Shown here: in pieces, positions 7,599 through 11,064 of the stretch
Layout of the letters: the number at the start of each line of letters is the position of its first letter
Numbering within the stretch: the first letter of the stretch is position 1
Assembly (NCBI GenBank): GCA_022836975.1
Contig: JAIXMJ010000023.1
Location: 1-11,064 of the forward strand
Direction: 5' to 3'
Source of the DNA: Wolbachia sp.
GTDB taxonomy: Bacteria > Pseudomonadota > Alphaproteobacteria > Rickettsiales > Anaplasmataceae
DNA: 11,064 nucleotides
Position numbers and translations under genes: made by a program
Notes under the pieces: generated by a model
The model's input: only the letters and a program-made list of their open reading frames with translations
What the model was told of the DNA's origin: nothing
The model's database searches: none

Positions 7599-8441
7599 TT
7601 ATTTTCCCCCTTCACTTTCTTTATGAATCTTAATGCGTTTTTTCCTAGTCTCTATAATGTTATCCTGTTTCTCTAATTTATCTTTTATACAATCACTCAT
7701 GAACTCGTTATCATCTATACTGTCAATTTTTCCAGATTTAGCTAAACCTGACTTTATTCCAGCCAATATTGCATCTGCAGCAAGTTTACAATAGAGCTCT
7801 ATTGATTTCCTTGAATCATCATTACCTGGTATAGGATAGGTGATATTATCAGGATTAGAATTAGTATCCAGTATTGCAACTATTGGGATGTCTAATTTTT
7901 GAGCTTCCTTAACAGCTATATGCTCTTTGTTAGTATCAATTACAAATAATATATCAGGCAATCCAGCCATATCTCTAATACCTCCTAAAGATCTATCAAG
8001 TTTTTGCCTCTTTTTCTCAATATTTCCTAATTCTTTTTTTGTTAGAACACTATCTTCATCACTTAATGCCTTTTCATACTGCACCAAAGTTTTAATTGAA
8101 GAGGAAATAGTAGTAAAGTTAGTAAGTGTACCTCCTAGCCAACGATTATTAACATAATACTGTCCGCAACGTATTGCGTCATTTGCAATGATATCTGTAG
8201 CTTGAAATTTTGTACCAACAAATAATATACGTCCACCTTGAAATGCAATATCATGTAAAGCTTTGAGAGCTGTCTTTAGTAACGGTAATGTTGTCCGCAG
8301 ATCTATTATATGTATACGGTTTTCTTGATGTACCCCATATATGTATGGGGCCATTTTTGCATTCCACCTACTGGTTTTATGACCAAAATGTACGCCTGCT
8401 TCAGCTAAATTATGTATAGTTATCTCTGGTAAGTTTACCAT
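7599..8441 (-). CDS. rpsB: 30S ribosomal protein S2 (uS2)
   Basis: S2 joins late in 30S assembly and helps hold S1. The protein is 280 residues and carries LAEAGVHFGHKTSRWNAKMAPYI (about 12-34), RILFVGTKFQA, QYYVNNRWLGGTLTNF and the LPDILFVIDTNKEHIAVKEA block, all classic S2 segments. The C-terminus has a lysine-rich extension (KKRIKIHKES) beyond the bacterial core. The start is secured by GGAGGAAA (8448-8455 on the complementary strand) about 8 bases upstream. It is the first gene of the minus-strand operon. A folded leader lies about 30 bp upstream of the start and may allow S2 feedback, as reported for the gammaproteobacterial rpsB-tsf operon. Confidence 0.97.
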   Translation of the reverse strand: MVNLPEITIHNLAEAGVHFGHKTSRWNAKMAPYIYGVHQENRIHIIDLRTTLPLLKTALKALHDIAFQGGRILFVGTKFQATDIIANDAIRCGQYYVNNRWLGGTLTNFTTISSSIKTLVQYEKALSDEDSVLTKKELGNIEKKRQKLDRSLGGIRDMAGLPDILFVIDTNKEHIAVKEAQKLDIPIVAILDTNSNPDNITYPIPGNDDSRKSIELYCKLAADAILAGIKSGLAKSGKIDSIDDNEFMSDCIKDKLEKQDNIIETRKKRIKIHKESEGGK

Positions 8442-8470
8442 ATTTAATTTCCTCCAAATAGTTTACCTTC

Positions 8471-8508
8471 CATGGCATAACCCTTGCGGGACTACTTGTA
8501 TAGCCATG
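8471..8508 (-). promoter_or_regulatory. Candidate structured rpsB leader (S2 autoregulatory hairpin)
   Basis: Read on the minus strand, CATGGC at 8508-8503 pairs with GCCATG at 8476-8471. After a one-base bulge, ATA pairs with TAT. An asymmetric internal loop of about 8 bases against one then leads to an apical CCC/GGG stem closed by GCAA, a GNRA-type tetraloop. In such AT-rich DNA this much G+C pairing upstream of a start is unusual. It ends 29 bp before the rpsB start codon and upstream of the strong Shine-Dalgarno. Autogenous control of rpsB-tsf by S2 through a folded leader is established in E. coli; extending it to this hairpin is inference. Confidence 0.45.
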
Positions 8509-8564
8509 TGTGACATTAAATTGTATATGGTAATTGAGAAAGCAACAGAAAGCAAATAAATTTA

Positions 8565-8610
8565 TTGACAGATAATTACATAACCTTAAAATTAACCTTT
8601 TAATAAAGGT
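8565..8610 (+). promoter_or_regulatory. Possible tRNA-Asp promoter with a 6-bp inverted repeat
   Basis: A perfect -35 hexamer TTGACA is at 8565-8570. The -10 region 17-18 bases later is only AAAATT/AAATTA, so the promoter is plausible but not strong. Just downstream, ACCTTT (8595-8600) and AAAGGT (8605-8610) form a perfect 6-bp inverted repeat around TAAT, ending 9 bases before the tRNA. It would sit at or near the start of the transcript and could be a short 5' leader hairpin or a protein site. Confidence 0.3.
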
Positions 8611-8619
8611 ATAGATATG

Positions 8620-8693
8620 GGGGGTGTAGCTCAGTTGGTTAGAGCGCATGCCTGTCACGCATGAGGTCGTGAGTTCAAGTCTCATCACTCCCG
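8620..8693 (+). tRNA. tRNA-Asp (anticodon GTC)
   Basis: A full cloverleaf of 74 bases without encoded CCA. Acceptor GGGGGTG pairs with CACTCCC (one G·T), the D-arm is GCTC/GAGC, and the anticodon stem CATGC/GCATG has loop CTGTCAC, giving GTC. The T-stem is GTGAG/CTCAT with loop TTCAAGT, and the discriminator base is G, as expected for tRNA-Asp. The bases after it are CAT, so CCA must be added enzymatically, unlike tRNA-Phe in this window. The secF reading frame begins about 20 bp downstream. Confidence 0.96.
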
Positions 8694-8713
8694 CATGTAA
8701 TAAAGATCGTTTT

Positions 8714-8797
8714 ATGTTTTCAGATTATCTTAATCTAAATTTTTGTTAATATAGAAAGCTTACTCTATTTATTAGTATTATTATTACTATACTTTCG
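8714..8797 (+). pseudogene. secF: 5' part of secF, interrupted by an in-frame TAA at 8747-8749
   Basis: The frame that becomes SecF can be followed upstream of 8798 without a shift. From an ATG at 8714 it reads MFSDYLNLNFC, then TAA, then YRKLTLFISIIITILSVF, running into the conserved LRGINLGVDFTGG. The residues around the stop match the usual SecF N-terminus: a 'DF-M-x-F/Y-R/K-K' element just before transmembrane helix 1, as in Rickettsia and E. coli. The stop therefore replaces one residue of a conserved stretch, most simply a CAA-to-TAA change. No ATG, GTG or TTG lies in frame between the stop and 8798, so most of helix 1 can be made only by read-through or by starting at a rare codon such as ATT. 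Confidence 0.6.
8722..8744 (+). terminator. Weak hairpin plus T-run after tRNA-Asp
   Basis: AGATTA (8722-8727) and TAATCT (8731-8736) form a perfect 6-bp stem with a 3-base loop, followed by a run of five T at 8740-8744. It could end the tRNA-Asp transcript, but the stem is A/T-rich and lies within the probable first codons of secF, so it may be a coincidence of coding sequence. Confidence 0.25.
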
Positions 8798-9544
8798 GTG
8801 TTTATCGTGGTGTTACGTGGTATAAATCTAGGTGTAGATTTCACAGGTGGCATTCTGATAGAAATAGAATCTTCAGACAGGGATAGTGCTATCCTTGAAT
8901 CTTTAAGAAAAAATGGTTTCCTAATACAGAGTTCAAAAGCAGGTAATAATTTGGTCATGCGGTTTAAAGATGAAGGAAACGTAGGTGCGGTACAAAAGAT
9001 AAAAAGCACTTTAGAAGGAGAGAAAATAATTTACCATAAAGCAGACTATGTTGGTCCGCAAATAAGTTCAACACAAATTTTTGAGGGTATTTTTGCTATA
9101 GTGGCTGCAATTAGTGGGATATTTTTTTATATCTGGATAAGATTTAATTGGCGATATGGTTTGGGTGGAACTATAGCTTTAGTCCATGATGTAATTTTAT
9201 CTATAGGATTTATTAGCCTTATAGGTATTGAATTTAACATTTCATCTACTGCAGCTCTGTTAACTGTGATTGGTTATTCAATCAACGATTCAGTTGTAAT
9301 ATATGATAGAATTAGAGAATATCTGAAAGTCTATAAAGATATAAATATTGGTGAAATAATTGATAAAAGTATAAACTCTACATTATCTCGCACTTTATTA
9401 ACGTCTGGTACAACTCTTCTTGCAGCTCTTCCACTGATATTGATTTGCAAAGATACAGTGAGAGATTTTAGCCTAATAGTCTTTTTTGGTATTTTGGTTG
9501 GTACTTATTCTTCAATCTTTATTTCTGCTTCTGTTGAAAGGTAG
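8798..9544 (+). CDS. secF: Protein translocase subunit SecF, open portion after the in-frame stop
   Basis: SecF pairs with SecD to use the proton gradient to pull secreted proteins across the inner membrane. The longest frame with a standard start (GTG at 8798) gives 248 residues, short for SecF (about 285-320). Present are LGVDFTGG just after helix 1, a periplasmic P1 region with GPQISS, then helices 2-6: IFEGIFAIVAAISGIFF, the TIALVHDVILSIGF helix, YSINDSVVIYDRIRE, NSTLSRTLLTSGTTLLAALP and SLIVFFGILVGTYSSIF. What is lost is the N-terminus and most of transmembrane helix 1, because of the TAA at 8747-8749. The C-terminus ends abruptly with ISASVER, shorter than the usual 'SAPILL...' tail. 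No other lesion exists in about 250 codons, suggesting a very recent mutation, a sequencing error, or continued translation from a non-canonical start. Confidence 0.85.
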   Translation: MFIVVLRGINLGVDFTGGILIEIESSDRDSAILESLRKNGFLIQSSKAGNNLVMRFKDEGNVGAVQKIKSTLEGEKIIYHKADYVGPQISSTQIFEGIFAIVAAISGIFFYIWIRFNWRYGLGGTIALVHDVILSIGFISLIGIEFNISSTAALLTVIGYSINDSVVIYDRIREYLKVYKDINIGEIIDKSINSTLSRTLLTSGTTLLAALPLILICKDTVRDFSLIVFFGILVGTYSSIFISASVER

Positions 9545-9560
9545 ATATTGAAGTGATAGT

Positions 9561-9580
9561 ACTTTATTTTTCTATAAAGT
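9561..9580 (+). other. A/T-rich inverted repeat downstream of secF
   Basis: ACTTTAT and ATAAAGT form a perfect 7-bp stem around TTTTCT, 17 bp after the secF stop and 40 bp before rplY. There is no T-tract after it and only one G·C pair per arm, so a terminator role is weakly supported; it may act in either direction or be chance in A/T-rich DNA. Confidence 0.25.
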
Positions 9581-9620
9581 CTGTATGATATTAAGTTAAT
9601 TAGTAATGGAGAAGTAGAAT

Positions 9621-10190
9621 ATGATTATTAATGCAGAATTACGTGATGTAACTAAAACAAAGGCAGTACGTTCATTAAGAAAAAAGGGTTATATTCCAGC
9701 AGTGATATATGGAAATGGATATACAAATATGAATTTAACGTTGTCTGTCAAAGAATTTATGAAACAACATAAGTCTTCTGAACACCTTATAGAATTGAAT
9801 ATATCAGGTAAAAAAGAATATGCTGTGATACGTGACATTCAATGGCATATAGTTAATGATACTGTGCAACATGTTGATTTTCAATATGTGGATAAAAATA
9901 GTGAAATTAAAGTAGACATACCGCTGATATTTATAAATGAAAATAAAGCACCTGGTATAAAATTAGGTGGGGTCTTAAATATTTTGTGTCGTTTTATTAC
10001 TGTCAAATGCTATCCTGATAAAATACCTCAGGACATAGAGATCGACTTGTCTGGTAAAATGATAGGTCAATCTATACATATCAATGATGTGAGCTTGCCT
10101 GAAGGGGTAAAACTTGCAGGTCACGAAGAAAATTTTACTATAGTTACAATTTCTTCCGTTACTGAAGAGGAGCAAAGTGCAACAGAATAG
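9621..10190 (+). CDS. rplY: 50S ribosomal protein L25 / CTC family (bL25)
   Basis: Binds 5S rRNA in the large subunit. The 189 residues contain the N-terminal L25 domain (about 4-90, with TKTKAVRSLRKKGYIPAVIYG and IRDIQWHIVNDTVQHVDFQYV). They continue into the C-terminal beta domain of the longer TL5/CTC form (about 95-180, with PGIKLGGVLN, PDKIPQDIEIDLSGKMIGQSIHINDVSLPEGVK). The start has a good Shine-Dalgarno, GGAGAAG, at 9607-9613. The tail is acidic. Only 2 bp separate it from pth, a pairing widespread in bacteria, and the two are surely cotranscribed. Confidence 0.96.
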   Translation: MIINAELRDVTKTKAVRSLRKKGYIPAVIYGNGYTNMNLTLSVKEFMKQHKSSEHLIELNISGKKEYAVIRDIQWHIVNDTVQHVDFQYVDKNSEIKVDIPLIFINENKAPGIKLGGVLNILCRFITVKCYPDKIPQDIEIDLSGKMIGQSIHINDVSLPEGVKLAGHEENFTIVTISSVTEEEQSATE

Positions 10191-10192
10191 TA

Positions 10193-10726
10193 ATGTATTT
10201 AGTAGTTGGATTAGGTAATCCTGGTAGTCAGTATGAGTGTACTTATCATAATATTGGATTCATAATTGTTGATGCAATTGCTAGGTATTGGGGATTTTCA
10301 AGCTTTTCTAGGAAAGCGGACTATTTAATTGCTTCAGGTGTAATTAATGAAAACAAGGTGTTACTGCTCAAGCCCTATTCATTTATGAACAGTTCTGGTA
10401 TTCCTATAGCAAAGATCTTTAATTTTTACAAGTTACAGCTTGATAATGTTGTTGTAGTACATGATGATGCTGATTTGCCTATAAATAAAATTAAAGTAAA
10501 AAAAGGTGGCAGTTCTGCAGGACATAATGGGATAAAGTCTATAGATAGTTCCATAGGTAATAATTATTGGCGTGTAAGATTTGGTATCGGTAGACCAGAA
10601 GACAGGAGAAGTTTATCAGATTACGTTTTATCTAAATTTGAAGATTCTGATAATATGAGAGAGCTAATTGAAAAAGTTGCAAAAGATATTCATTTAGTAA
10701 TTGATGGATCTATACAATTTTTGTAA
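10193..10726 (+). CDS. pth: Peptidyl-tRNA hydrolase
   Basis: Releases the peptide from peptidyl-tRNAs that drop off ribosomes. Of 177 residues, VGLGNPGSQYECTYHNIGF (5-23) holds N9 and the catalytic H19; KPYSFMNSSG, VVHDDADLP (catalytic-site Asp) and GGSSAGHNGIKSID hold the remaining conserved residues. The usual T-R-H-N of the first motif is T-Y-H-N here. The C-terminus stops about 5 residues after the last helix (HLVIDGSIQFL), at the short end for the family, and IS-derived DNA begins within about 65 bp, so slight truncation is possible although the core is complete. Translation is probably coupled to rplY; the sequence just upstream of the ATG has no strong Shine-Dalgarno. Confidence 0.95.
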   Translation: MYLVVGLGNPGSQYECTYHNIGFIIVDAIARYWGFSSFSRKADYLIASGVINENKVLLLKPYSFMNSSGIPIAKIFNFYKLQLDNVVVVHDDADLPINKIKVKKGGSSAGHNGIKSIDSSIGNNYWRVRFGIGRPEDRRSLSDYVLSKFEDSDNMRELIEKVAKDIHLVIDGSIQFL

Positions 10727-10792
10727 TACACAAAAGACCTTTTTATAGTTTTTGGTACAAGATTGTTTATGGTATCTAGGTGGTGTCGACAT

Positions 10793-10905
10793 TTATTTCA
10801 ACCAAAGATAAATAGCAGCAATATGAAGAAAAGATAAGAAAGTGATGGCTAATTTATCATAACGAGTAGCAACCCTACGAAAGTGCTTGAGTTTATTAAA
10901 CATTA
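10793..10905 (-). pseudogene. Transposase remnant: C-terminal 36 codons of a different IS5-family element
   Basis: On the minus strand, 10903 down to the TAA at 10793-10795 reads MFNKLKHFRRVATRYDKL followed by AITFLSFLHIAAIYLWLK. The KLKHFRRVATRYDKLA...F...I...WL pattern is the characteristic C-terminus of DDE transposases of the IS5/IS4 type that are common in Rickettsiales. It is a different transposase from the one at the window edges. Everything N-terminal is missing because another IS begins at 10906, directly against the break. The leading Met codon is probably an internal residue. GTGTCGAC at 10783-10790 may belong to this element's own terminal repeat, but its true end toward pth cannot be fixed here. 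Confidence 0.75.
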
Positions 10906-10921
10906 GACTTCTTGCATAACT
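10906..10921. repeat. Terminal inverted repeat of the right IS copy
   Basis: The sequence gacttcttgcataact is the exact reverse complement of 100-115. Identity ends at both sides of the 16 bases, so it is a terminal repeat rather than part of a longer duplication. Confidence 0.8.
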
Positions 10922-10973
10922 ACATTAAAGATTGTAAAATAGTAAAGTGTAAAATAATAGTAGAGTAGGAATA

Positions 10974-11064
10974 ATGAGGTTTGAAAAAATAAATAAGTTA
11001 GGAAGCGAAGAATTTCGTCGATTAACAGGAATAAAACGAAGTACATTCAAAAGAAAGGTCGAAA
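10974..11064 (+). CDS. IS5-family transposase, N-terminal end (partial)
   Basis: An ATG at 10974 opens a frame of 30 codons that runs off the window. It begins MRFEKINKLGSEEFRRLTGI and continues with KRSTFKRKVE. The 'EFRRLTGIKRSTFKRKVE' stretch is the start of a helix-turn-helix of the HTH_Tnp_4 kind that precedes the DDE domain in IS5-family transposases. AGGA lies 5 bases before the ATG as a ribosome-binding site. In related Wolbachia elements the transposase is split between two overlapping frames and needs frameshifting; whether that holds here cannot be seen. Confidence 0.75.
   Translation, partial: MRFEKINKLGSEEFRRLTGIKRSTFKRKVE

Larger units (their letters stand above)
10906..11064 (+). 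mobile_element. 5' end of an IS5-family insertion sequence (second copy, same type as at the left edge)
   Basis: The element begins with the same terminal repeat that ends the left-edge element, here in opposite polarity, followed by about 50 bp of A/T-rich leader and the transposase start. It interrupts the minus-strand transposase remnant at 10793-10905, so it probably inserted into an older IS. The bases just outside are TTA; a matching TTA or TA beyond its far end would give the target duplication. Confidence 0.8.

Noticed and set aside
8461..8509. Possible 14-codon leader peptide (MAIQVVPQGLCHGR) upstream of rpsB on the minus strand
   Set aside because: There is no ribosome-binding site and no run of regulatory codons; the RNA hairpin explains the region better.
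8410..8688. Open minus-strand frame of 92 codons spanning the rpsB leader and tRNA-Asp
   Set aside because: It runs antisense through a perfect tRNA and overlaps the rpsB start; the translation resembles no family and has no ribosome-binding site.
9520..9560. Frameshift at the secF 3' end (a neighbouring frame reads LLKGRY before its stop)
   Set aside because: The C-terminal tail of SecF is variable and the reading is too short to support a frameshift; left as a short tail.
10727..10760. AAAAG...CTTTTT after pth, considered as a rho-independent terminator
   Set aside because: The two arms are only 2 bases apart, so a stable hairpin cannot form.

Overview
The window is AT-rich and very tightly packed. 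It reads as a Wolbachia-like member of the Rickettsiales (Alphaproteobacteria, Anaplasmataceae). Supporting signs are the strongly A/T-biased codons, the conserved alphaproteobacterial translation and envelope cluster rpsB-tsf-pyrH-frr-uppS-cdsA, a lone NDUFS6-type zinc-finger gene, an araM/egsA-type dehydrogenase beside dapE, and IS5-family elements of a kind common in Wolbachia. The genus is an inference from protein character and gene mix; no search was run.

Layout. Positions 1-115 are the 3' end of an IS5-family element. Next come araM (minus) and dapE (plus), diverging from a 36 bp gap. A secreted, degenerate peptidase-C26-like protein (minus) meets dapE tail to tail, and tRNA-Phe lies directly upstream of it on the same strand. 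coaD and a small zf-CHCC protein follow on the plus strand. From 4134 to 8441 a minus-strand operon runs rpsB > tsf > pyrH > frr > uppS > cdsA, with gaps of 2-11 bp or overlaps of 11-41 bp. Its leader holds a well-formed hairpin with a GNRA-type loop, a candidate S2 autoregulation site. tRNA-Asp, secF (with an in-frame TAA at the twelfth codon of its natural frame), rplY (bL25) and pth follow on the plus strand. The right edge has a 36-codon transposase remnant (minus), abutted by the 5' end of a second copy of the same type of IS as at the left edge. The two edge elements point the same way and share a 16 bp terminal repeat.

Functionally this is almost all core housekeeping: translation (S2, EF-Ts, RRF, bL25, Pth, two tRNAs), lipid-carrier and membrane synthesis (UppS, CdsA, AraM), meso-DAP/lysine supply (DapE), CoA synthesis (CoaD), respiratory complex I (zinc-finger protein) and protein export (SecF). 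I see no defence island, toxin system, CRISPR array or secondary-metabolite cluster. The parts most worth a second look are the interrupted secF, the degenerate secreted C26-like protein, the rpsB leader hairpin, two changed motif residues in UppS, a T-stem mismatch in tRNA-Phe, and the IS-on-IS junction.
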